From a virus, in IMG/VR virus record IMGVR_UViG_3300042539_001705, positions 1 to 36,785 of that record: a DNA stretch of 36,785 bases, one strand, 5' to 3'. Position numbers and translations under genes: made by a program. This document shows positions 1 through 6,794 of the stretch, piece after piece; the first letter of the stretch is position 1, and each line of letters begins with the position of its first letter. The notes under the pieces were generated by a model that made no database searches, was not told the origin of the DNA, and saw only the letters and a program-made list of their open reading frames with translations.

Positions 1-306
1 CCGAATTCTACCTCCGGTCGTTTCAGAAGGGACGCAAATTATAGTGTTAGTGAATGCTATTCGATAGCTGAACAAACCTGATTCTTCAATCAAGCTTTTC
101 AAGAGTTTTCCGGGTGGGCCGGAAAAAGGTTCTCCCAAAGCAACGTCAATATCGTTTGGCCCATCGCCAACAAATAATATGTCGGATTTAACTTGACCTT
201 GATAATGAATTCGTGTTGCGGATATACAACCGATTAAACACCGATGACACGTAGCGTATCGTCGGATTAATGGTTTTAAAATCGGCGAAATTACTTTATT
301 AGTCAT
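1..306 (-). CDS. Uracil-DNA glycosylase family 4, C-terminus cut by the window edge
   Basis: I translated this frame by hand: it opens at an ATG at 306 and stays open for 102 codons to base 1, so the C-terminal half is missing. Enzymes of this family remove uracil from DNA and carry a 4Fe-4S cluster. The N-terminus has a CxxC pair (CHRCLIGC, about residues 20-27). It is followed by FVGDGPNDID, which aligns with the family motif GEGPGxxED, then GEPFSGPPGKLL, matching the conserved GxPFVGPAGxLL, and NTIICVP, matching the conserved N-x-V-x-C ligand region. Motif A differs from the usual form (GDGPN for GEGPG), so activity on uracil is not certain. It is the last gene of the operon in this window, 15 bases after the preceding small gene. 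No strong ribosome binding site precedes the ATG. Confidence 0.8.
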   Translation of the reverse strand, partial: MTNKVISPILKPLIRRYATCHRCLIGCISATRIHYQGQVKSDILFVGDGPNDIDVALGEPFSGPPGKLLKSLIEESGLFSYRIAFTNTIICVPSETTGGRIR

Positions 307-321
307 TTTGCGAATTAATTC

Positions 322-558
322 TTAATATTTTGATATTTTCCTTTTCAAAATTTGTTTGCGTCTTTTTAACGTGTTACATTCTCGATTTAAATCTCGTTTT
401 AATCCTGATTTCTTGTCTTTTACTTGATCGCCGTATTTTTCGTTTACATGGTCTATTAAAGGTGTAAACAGACCAGCGAGAAAAACTTGCAGAAGTTTTG
501 TTTTACTTCCGTATCCACTACCACCCGGTTTATTTGCTCTTTTTATTAATTCATTCAT
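322..558 (-). CDS. Small basic hypothetical protein
   Basis: A 78-residue protein of unknown function. The start is supported by AGGTGA about 5 bases before the ATG at 558. The N-terminal half holds a short moderately hydrophobic stretch (LLQVFLAGLFTPLI). The C-terminal third is very rich in Lys and Arg (TLKRRKQILKRKISKY), which suggests nucleic-acid binding. It sits between thyX, 8 bases away, and the uracil-DNA glycosylase gene, so a DNA-related role is possible, but I recognise no family. Confidence 0.6.
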   Translation of the reverse strand: MNELIKRANKPGGSGYGSKTKLLQVFLAGLFTPLIDHVNEKYGDQVKDKKSGLKRDLNRECNTLKRRKQILKRKISKY

Positions 559-566
559 AAAATCAC

Positions 567-1643
567 CTATTTACTAAATAGTTTCCCTATAAATTCTTTC
601 CATTCACGATCAGTCATGGCGGCGGGCTTGTCGTTAATTTCAAATCCTTGATCGATGAAATGGGAGATAATTGATTGCAGTTCTTCCATTTCCATGCGAG
701 AAAAGCGTTTAGCGTGAAGAACGTAATCTTCGAATGCTTCACAAGCAACAGGACAAACTTGTTTAACTATTTCAAACATGCAATTAGCAAATTGTCTTAT
801 TTCTAATTGAGCATGGCTATCCATACGCAATCGAAGAAAGTTAAAGATATTATGTAAGTCGCATTTCCAATACGCCCTAGTATAAGTGGAAAGAGGTAAG
901 TCTTTACGTGCTTGCTCTTTGGCGATACCAAATCGAAGTCTTTCCTTGTATATTTGTTGTGCTTGTTTATGAAAAGTATATTCTTCATTAGTCAAATAAT
1001 TTCCTGCATCAGAAAATGGTTGATTGTTGTATTCTTCATAATCAAAATCTTCTGGCCAATCTTTTGGTTGTAGAAATCCTGATGATCCTTGTTTGTTATC
1101 CGTAGCCTGTATTCGCCATTCAGTAGGGTCAGTAACTTGGAAAAAGTCCAAAGCTTCTGTATAACGGGTAGAGTATTCGTTAATAGAGGCAGTACGATGA
1201 CGAACCCATTGACGCCAACAATCCATTGGTGTTTGAACTAGAAAAACTAATTCGCACATTTCAAATGGAGATGTATGTCCATCTCGCATTAAGCGACGAA
1301 TAAGTCCTCGGTCATCTTCATAAGCTTTGGAAAGTTTTGGTGCAATTTCGTCCCAAAAGATCCTATCTTCTGAGGTTTCTTTATAGAGAATACGTTCTCC
1401 ACCATCAAGGGTAATAATAATATCTTCAGATCCTGGATTGAGGCGATCATATTCTAAAATCGGTAATTGTAGACGTTCTGCCCATAGTCTTCTTTTTAAC
1501 TGCAACATGCTTTTCCCATCTCTATTGTAAGATGTTCTTGCACGTTCAGCGATTGTTGTGTCTGTGCCCATGTTGTCGGCCAGGCAGATGAAGGCGTTTT
1601 TGTCGGACAGGGGGTAATACTCTTTCCATTTGACAGTCATCAT
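567..1643 (-). CDS. thyX: Flavin-dependent thymidylate synthase ThyX
   Basis: ThyX makes dTMP from dUMP using FAD, NADPH and methylene-tetrahydrofolate. The signature RHRxxSxNExSxRY is complete at residues 148-161 (RHRTASINEYSTRY). HTSPFEM at 123-129, NKQGS near 183-187, ARKDLPLSTYT near 245 and RMDSHAQLEIR at 273-283 are the other conserved family blocks. At 358 residues it is longer than many ThyX proteins; the extra length lies in the N-terminal 100 residues and around 160-235. Two ATGs lie in tandem (1643, 1640), preceded by GAGAAG. Phages commonly carry thyX to supply dTMP during replication. The middle of the gene (about 960-1140) has far fewer CpG words than its neighbours, which may point to separate acquisition. 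Confidence 0.96.
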   Translation of the reverse strand: MMTVKWKEYYPLSDKNAFICLADNMGTDTTIAERARTSYNRDGKSMLQLKRRLWAERLQLPILEYDRLNPGSEDIIITLDGGERILYKETSEDRIFWDEIAPKLSKAYEDDRGLIRRLMRDGHTSPFEMCELVFLVQTPMDCWRQWVRHRTASINEYSTRYTEALDFFQVTDPTEWRIQATDNKQGSSGFLQPKDWPEDFDYEEYNNQPFSDAGNYLTNEEYTFHKQAQQIYKERLRFGIAKEQARKDLPLSTYTRAYWKCDLHNIFNFLRLRMDSHAQLEIRQFANCMFEIVKQVCPVACEAFEDYVLHAKRFSRMEMEELQSIISHFIDQGFEINDKPAAMTDREWKEFIGKLFSK

Positions 1644-1661
1644 CTTCTCGATTGTAATTGA

Positions 1662-2204
1662 TTAAAAAGTTATTTTACTTAATTCTTCGGGCGAAATTTC
1701 ACTCGGTTTATATTTACGTTTTTGTTTCGTTTTAACTCCTGGAAGGAAAAGGTTAACGCGACAAGGCAAATTGGCTAAATGCTTTTTCATCAAAGGTTTA
1801 ACGTCATCCCACGATAAACCACCAGCGCCGCATCCTAACGCCGGCATGTTTATCACGTAATTTTGATTACTAGCGGAACGCGCAACTAACTTGACGAAGT
1901 TTTCTAACCCTAAATCAACATCAACTAGATTTGATTTATCGTTAAAATGGTGTTTTGTGGGAAAAAACACTATGTCGGATATTTTATCGAACTGCCATGT
2001 ACGATTGGAATATAATAACGGATACCCTAATCGCAAATAATTCCATCTACAAATAGAATAATAGTATTTTACCTCATTTGGTAAACCACGATTTTCTTTA
2101 AATTCTTTCGCAATACCGCATCCTAACACGCCAACGCAATTCACCGGGATGACTATTACGTTGGCGGGAATGTTAAACATATTATCTTTTTTGAAGACTA
2201 ACAT
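1662..2204 (-). CDS. Macro-domain protein, DarG/TARG1-like ADP-ribosyl glycohydrolase
   Basis: A 180-residue single-domain macro protein. The ADP-ribose-binding loop near the N-terminus reads PVNCVGVLGCGIAKEFK (residues 20-36) and the second loop reads PALGCGAGGLSWDDVKPLM (121-139). Between them is FFPTKHHF (80-87) followed by a DKSNLVDVDLGL block. In the DarG/TARG1 branch the lysine of this PTK motif (here K84) is catalytic. DarG removes the ADP-ribose that DarT attaches to thymidine in DNA, so this may be a counter-defence protein. A more general ADP-ribose phosphatase role is the alternative. No DarT toxin is visible nearby. It overlaps the stop of the Nudix gene by 7 bases and is followed by thyX after 18 bases, so the three are probably co-translated. 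The last 25 residues are basic and outside the domain. Confidence 0.85.
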   Translation of the reverse strand: MLVFKKDNMFNIPANVIVIPVNCVGVLGCGIAKEFKENRGLPNEVKYYYSICRWNYLRLGYPLLYSNRTWQFDKISDIVFFPTKHHFNDKSNLVDVDLGLENFVKLVARSASNQNYVINMPALGCGAGGLSWDDVKPLMKKHLANLPCRVNLFLPGVKTKQKRKYKPSEISPEELSKITF

Positions 2205-3031
2205 AACATGCCTTGCGAAATTATTATTTCGCTCCAGGGTTCGTATTCGATTGTTTTCGGAATTTCGCCTATTAAATCAGTAGGAGCTTCTACCGATTTA
2301 ATATCCTGCTCTAATTGATGTTGTGTTTTCCATTTGATGGTTTTTATCGAAGGATCGTTTATTTCAAATAAATTACGATTATATTCCCCTAACTCGTAAA
2401 CATAATTGAAAACAAGTCCTAAATGTACTTTTCCAACTTCCGTAGTTGGATCGTAAATAAAACCGCGAAAAACAAAAAGGCGACTTATGCATTTTTCATA
2501 TTGCGATTTAAGTTCTTCGTTAAATTCGCGATTAATACCAATTTGTAAAATTCGGTGAAAAATGGCTTCATCAAGCGTGAATTTTTTCGCATCCCATATC
2601 ATACCACCGCGATATGCGATTTCTGAATCTCGCTGATTTAAATGTCCGCCAAATCCGATTGAGTATTTATTTTTAAGACGTTGTTCACCGCTTTTATTGC
2701 TACGCGAATACGCTAAAATATATTTTTCGTTTCGGACGTTTAATTGAATTGTAAAATACGGAATTATCTGTAAATAATTTTCATCTTTTTCCGCTAAACT
2801 TCTTGGCATGAAGCCATAACTTTTCCCAATAAAACTAAGTTTTGTTGTCGTTAATTCGCTGTAAGTATGTACTGCGAATTTTTTCGCGTGATGTAACTCT
2901 GGATATTGGTTAATGAAAACCATTTTCGGAATAATTAAAACTTGTTCTTCGGTTGTGGTGGTCATATTTATGATAGTTCGTAAGGTTTGGTAGGCGTTCA
3001 TTAATAACAAATTGTTATTTTGTAAAAACAT
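2198..3031 (-). CDS. Nudix-like hydrolase, COG4112-type predicted phosphoesterase
   Basis: A 277-residue protein resembling the COG4112 MutT/Nudix-like family. Visible family blocks are IIPYFTIQL (89-97), AYSRSNKSGEQRL followed by SIGFGGHLN (124-132), a degenerate Nudix helix INREFNEEL (166-174), and EVGKVHLGLVFNY (198-210), ending in EPWSEIII. The spacing before REFNEEL does not match the textbook Nudix box exactly, so the substrate is unknown. Nudix enzymes often split ADP-ribose or damaged nucleotides, which would fit the macro-domain gene that follows. The longest start is used (ATG at 3031). An in-frame ATG at 2965 (MTTTTEEQVLIIP) matches the usual family N-terminus better and may be the true start; neither has a strong ribosome binding site. 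Confidence 0.75.
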   Translation of the reverse strand: MFLQNNNLLLMNAYQTLRTIINMTTTTEEQVLIIPKMVFINQYPELHHAKKFAVHTYSELTTTKLSFIGKSYGFMPRSLAEKDENYLQIIPYFTIQLNVRNEKYILAYSRSNKSGEQRLKNKYSIGFGGHLNQRDSEIAYRGGMIWDAKKFTLDEAIFHRILQIGINREFNEELKSQYEKCISRLFVFRGFIYDPTTEVGKVHLGLVFNYVYELGEYNRNLFEINDPSIKTIKWKTQHQLEQDIKSVEAPTDLIGEIPKTIEYEPWSEIIISQGMLC

Positions 3032-3069
3032 AATAACGATTTACTCTGAAAATAGACCAATTAAGTCGT

Positions 3070-3438
3070 TCATCTCGCAAGCTCCATCCATTCAGCCTTT
3101 GAGATTTCTTCGGGCGTAGTTGTTGGCTTATTGCCTGCCCTACAATCTTGAAAAATCTTTACCGCCTCGGCGTGCTCCATCGCCACCGCCGAAGCTTTGC
3201 AAAGCTCAACACGCAAATGCCGAATCGTAGCTTCCTGCTCTCGGATTGTGTCGCCATCCTTTACGGCCATTTCGGTCATCTTGCCAAACGAAATTTCTAA
3301 ATTTCGGAATGCTTCTTCCTGCTCAGCAAGTCGACCGGCAACTGCAACCAGTAGCTTATGTAATTCTCCGCCAGAAACTCCGATCACGGCTTCTACCGCG
3401 TCAATTAGCATTGTTGTGTCGATTCTCGGTTGTGTCAT
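3070..3438 (-). CDS. Hypothetical coiled-coil protein
   Basis: A 122-residue protein of unknown function. Residues about 35-95 are a long acidic/basic heptad-like helix (RLAEQEEAFRNLEISF, then IREQEATIRHLRVELCKA), typical of a coiled coil. The gene is visibly more GC-rich than its neighbours. Its ATG at 3438 overlaps the stop of the preceding gene by 4 bases (ATGA), which supports translation in the operon. No catalytic motif or membrane segment is visible. Confidence 0.6.
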   Translation of the reverse strand: MTQPRIDTTMLIDAVEAVIGVSGGELHKLLVAVAGRLAEQEEAFRNLEISFGKMTEMAVKDGDTIREQEATIRHLRVELCKASAVAMEHAEAVKIFQDCRAGNKPTTTPEEISKAEWMELAR

Positions 3439-4169
3439 TGTTTCACCTCGTTAATTCCCGCCGACTTAATCGCGTATTGAAATCCATCTGCAAAAGTTAT
3501 CGAATTGAATAATGGTTTTTTGATATTAGCTTCGACGGTTTCTACTTCAATTTCATTTGGGATTGTCCACGTAGTAAAAGAAGATGGAATATTTTCTTTT
3601 TCAGCTTTCAATAGTTTTTGACGCATTTCACTCAATTCTTTTTTAGTAAAGAATCTAGGATCTGCGAATTTATTCAATTCAACTATCGAACGGCATAAGT
3701 CAAAAGTCATCATGTCTTTACGACGTAAGTGATGACAGATATATCCGTTATCGTTGTAGTAAAACGAATACAGTATTGGGGACGGTTGCCCAGAATAAAG
3801 TTTTCGTTCGTTGTATCGTTTTCGGTATTTTGATATATCTCGAAAAAACGATTTAGCTTGTTTCAATTCCCATTGAGGAAACTCTTTACGCAACTGTCGA
3901 AATATAATGTCTTGTGATACGGGTTTTCCCGTACACGCATTAATTTCATTGCGTAAAAACAATATGGATAAAAATTGCGTTTTCGTTAATCGCGTTGATC
4001 GTCCGATTAAATCTAATCGTTTAAGCGAATTCTTTAACCGCGTATGCGTCTCAACGACTTCGTAAGAGTCTGGAATCGCATACATGGCTCTGGTTATTTT
4101 TCCCGATCCCGGCGAATACTGTAAATCTTCAATTTGGCAAAATGTAGTTTTTGTTGTCATAGGGGCCAC
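3435..4169 (-). CDS. Hypothetical protein, Lys/Arg-rich
   Basis: A 244-residue protein with no family I recognise. It is rich in Lys, Arg and aromatic residues, with a helical middle (WELKQAKSFFRDISKYRKRY) and a charged segment FTKKELSEMRQKLLKAEKEN. The longest start is a GTG at 4169 inside the TAGTG overlap with the stop of the upstream micro-ORF. An ATG three codons later (4160, MTTKTTF) is an equally good start. Helices and basic residues would allow DNA binding, but this is a guess. Confidence 0.6.
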   Translation of the reverse strand: MAPMTTKTTFCQIEDLQYSPGSGKITRAMYAIPDSYEVVETHTRLKNSLKRLDLIGRSTRLTKTQFLSILFLRNEINACTGKPVSQDIIFRQLRKEFPQWELKQAKSFFRDISKYRKRYNERKLYSGQPSPILYSFYYNDNGYICHHLRRKDMMTFDLCRSIVELNKFADPRFFTKKELSEMRQKLLKAEKENIPSSFTTWTIPNEIEVETVEANIKKPLFNSITFADGFQYAIKSAGINEVKQ

Positions 4170-4270
4170 TATCCGGCTACCGATCGTTCCGTCATTACGT
4201 ACCTTCCCCGACCGTGTTTAAGGATGGCACAAATAATTACAAAAAACAATACTGAATAATCATAAAACAT
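4169..4270 (-). CDS. Micro-ORF, 33 residues, one hydrophobic segment
   Basis: This short frame fills most of a 114-base gap. It begins MFYDYSVLFFVIICAI, a clear hydrophobic segment, followed by a basic tail (KHGRGRY). AGGGA lies about 6 bases before the ATG, and the TAG stop overlaps the GTG/ATG start region of the next gene (TAGTG), a layout typical of coupled translation. It may be a small membrane peptide or only a leader that couples translation. Compare the similar micro-ORF at 36004-36078. Confidence 0.4.
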   Translation of the reverse strand: MFYDYSVLFFVIICAILKHGRGRYVMTERSVAG

Positions 4271-4283
4271 AGTGGTCCCTATA

Positions 4284-4691
4284 TTAATAATTATTTGGTA
4301 GTTTAATAATACGTTCTAAATCTGCTAATACCTCACTGTTCTTCGGTAATGGTAAATTGCTATTTCTAAAATGATTAATTATTAATTGTAACCAATGTAA
4401 TTTATTCGATGCGTTGATACCAATTCGCGTTAGACTGAATTTAGCTTCATAACTTAATTCCGTTGAAATTAATTTTTGAACTTCAATCGCGTGTCGCGAT
4501 AATTCAATATCCCATTTTCTAATCGGACATCGCGATTTTAAATTCTTAACACCATTAGGATGAAACAAACTTCCTAATCGAGTCGGGTCATTTGGCACCG
4601 CTACTTTTAAACATCTTTTGGATCGCGGATCGTAATGTTCGCACGAATCACAAATTGTTATTCTTCGCAGAATGATTTCATCTTTATTCAT
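4284..4691 (-). CDS. Small zinc-binding-type protein with an N-terminal Cys cluster
   Basis: A 135-residue protein. The N-terminus carries CDSCEHYDPRSKRCLK (residues 14-29) and then SRCPIRKW (53-60). The arrangement CxxC...C...CPxxKW resembles small zinc-binding proteins often seen in phages, which end that domain in a CP-x-KW motif. The remaining 75 residues are helical and unrecognised. It overlaps the upstream virion gene by 8 bases. A structural or regulatory metal-binding role is likely, but the partner is unknown. Confidence 0.65.
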   Translation of the reverse strand: MNKDEIILRRITICDSCEHYDPRSKRCLKVAVPNDPTRLGSLFHPNGVKNLKSRCPIRKWDIELSRHAIEVQKLISTELSYEAKFSLTRIGINASNKLHWLQLIINHFRNSNLPLPKNSEVLADLERIIKLPNNY

Positions 4692-6792
4692 AAGTCAACG
4701 ATATGATTACAGGGAATGTTTCTAAATGATTTGCGATGTAACGCTGCGCCAACTCTTTTCGAATAACGTCGTAATCCCATCCGGGAGATCCGACCATATT
4801 GAAATAATTGACGGTTGTCGTTCGACGAACACCGGGATCTTCAAACCGCAATGGGAAAGATTGACTAGATGGTTTCGTTGCTCCACGAGGACCTACAAAT
4901 AAACTCGAATCTAAATCAGGGCTAATATTTGAATAAAATCCCGGTGTCGGTGATCCGATATTAAAACTGGAATTAAAATATGCCGCCCATTCAACGCGAC
5001 TAACGGTAGTTGCGAAATTAAATACAATATCTATTTTCTCGAACGTAGTTATCCAAAAGTCTACAATCGCTTCAATGTATTCATCGCCTACTTCAACAAT
5101 CGCCGGAATACTTTCCAAATATTCAATTAATTCTTCTCGCGTAGCTTTCATTTTGAACGTAACGCGACAAGACGGAAATTGTTCTGCCTCTAATTCGACG
5201 TTAAATGCTTTCGGACTTTGATTATTTAATTTCCAAATAATCTCATAAGATTCGTCTGGGTACAGAGGATTAACTTCGTGTGAATCATACGTGTAATCGA
5301 ATATCGGATTAGAATTAAACGATATATCGCTATCGTCGCATTCATAATTGAGATATTCAATCATTTGCGTAATATGCGATACTGCATTTCCGTTATGCAA
5401 TGGTTGAATATTTACATTATCGCTTAACGGCGAATACAGCGATGAGGTAGAGATTGGAACCACTGTATTGTTTGCAATTTGAAACGTGATATCTTTGCCA
5501 ACTATATCGGCAACATTTAATCCGAAGTTACCCGGATTAACCGGTATCGCGTATGTATTAGTTAAATACATATCTCGATGCGGGCTAGATAAATTTCGTA
5601 AATCTTTGACCGTAATCACACCCGGACTCATCGACGTAACCCTACCAACAAAAGTTTCGGTTCTTGTAGTCATTGTCGGCGATGGCATACGATTTAAATT
5701 GCGAGGTTCGTGCCGAACCATTATTGAATAATTATTTTCGGTAAAAGCAAATTGTATTTTTGACCAATCGTTATTATTAATAAAACTACTTGGCAATCGC
5801 CTTGTAGTAAATGCGTAAAATAGAAAACGATTGATAAACGTTTGATTTAACCAATTACGAATAGCGGTACGATCTCCGCCAGCGATTACTTTATCGCATC
5901 GAAGCAACGGCCCCACTAATTGAGATCCCAACGTTGGGGTTTCAAGTCTTTCAAAATCACGATTCGACGGCGTAACAAATGATACGCGATTTAAATTAAT
6001 TTCTTGATGACGAGATTCGTTTGTTTCTTCGGGCCAAACAATCGTATCGTAAATTATGTCAGTTGGTAAATTAACAAATTGTCTTTTCCTCCAGAGTAAA
6101 TTAGTTAACAACGGCGGCGATTGCGAATTCAAAGATTTAATATAAAATGCGTCTGGAATGATTTCGCTACTTTCGATAACCCTACTTTGAAAGTTATACA
6201 ATAAATCGTCTAACCCATCTGCTAAATATAACCCCCGCCAATTCAAATTAACTGGGATAATTGGTGGTTGATTATCCCCATCTGTCGTCGTTAATAGCTT
6301 AACCCCGCGATGCGAAATCAAATCATGAATACCGTTCCAGTCAACTTCGTTCAAAGAATTGTATTTTTCTATTAATTGATACTGTTGAAGAACATGACTC
6401 AGTAAACTTGGGACATTAAAACAATCCGTAAACATAGATCGCGTTAAGATATGTTTATGCTCGTGTAGAATTACGCGAACATAACCATTAGTGTTTTGCA
6501 AAGAACGTTTAGTCGGCATTCCATTAACGTCTAAAATAGGATTACCGTTGTTATCTCGCACGATTACATCAACGTATTCTTCAAATAAAACGTATTTGAC
6601 GTACATCCATTTTTGAAGCATGTATCCGCCAACCGGATCTTTAATCGTTACCCACGCAAGCGAATCTTGAAGTGGCGCATCTTTTTTATCCATCCATACA
6701 ACACTTGGTTCAGAATACGCGTCATCGGTTAATGTTATTTGATGATTAAAGTTTTTGCCTGAAATGACGGATTTAAAATTAACAGATAACAT
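4684..6792 (-). CDS. Large virion-type protein of unknown function (702 aa)
   Basis: The reading frame extends to a TTG at 6798, but the ATG at 6792 (MLSVNFKSVI) is preferred because AAGG lies 7 bases upstream of it. The protein is rich in Asn, Ser, Thr and aromatic residues with few Lys, the texture of a beta-rich structural protein. No catalytic motif or membrane segment is visible. It follows another large orphan protein and the portal, so it is probably a tail-tip, baseplate or head-tail component. The HEHKH segment near residue 110 is not a recognised HExxH metalloprotease motif. I recognise no family. Confidence 0.7.
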   Translation of the reverse strand: MLSVNFKSVISGKNFNHQITLTDDAYSEPSVVWMDKKDAPLQDSLAWVTIKDPVGGYMLQKWMYVKYVLFEEYVDVIVRDNNGNPILDVNGMPTKRSLQNTNGYVRVILHEHKHILTRSMFTDCFNVPSLLSHVLQQYQLIEKYNSLNEVDWNGIHDLISHRGVKLLTTTDGDNQPPIIPVNLNWRGLYLADGLDDLLYNFQSRVIESSEIIPDAFYIKSLNSQSPPLLTNLLWRKRQFVNLPTDIIYDTIVWPEETNESRHQEINLNRVSFVTPSNRDFERLETPTLGSQLVGPLLRCDKVIAGGDRTAIRNWLNQTFINRFLFYAFTTRRLPSSFINNNDWSKIQFAFTENNYSIMVRHEPRNLNRMPSPTMTTRTETFVGRVTSMSPGVITVKDLRNLSSPHRDMYLTNTYAIPVNPGNFGLNVADIVGKDITFQIANNTVVPISTSSLYSPLSDNVNIQPLHNGNAVSHITQMIEYLNYECDDSDISFNSNPIFDYTYDSHEVNPLYPDESYEIIWKLNNQSPKAFNVELEAEQFPSCRVTFKMKATREELIEYLESIPAIVEVGDEYIEAIVDFWITTFEKIDIVFNFATTVSRVEWAAYFNSSFNIGSPTPGFYSNISPDLDSSLFVGPRGATKPSSQSFPLRFEDPGVRRTTTVNYFNMVGSPGWDYDVIRKELAQRYIANHLETFPVIISLTYE

Positions 6793-6794
6793 TG

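Noticed and set aside
4170-4283. Promoter or terminator in the gap before the GTG-start gene
   Set aside because: No hairpin with a U tract or acceptable -35/-10 pair was seen; the gap is better explained by a micro-ORF.
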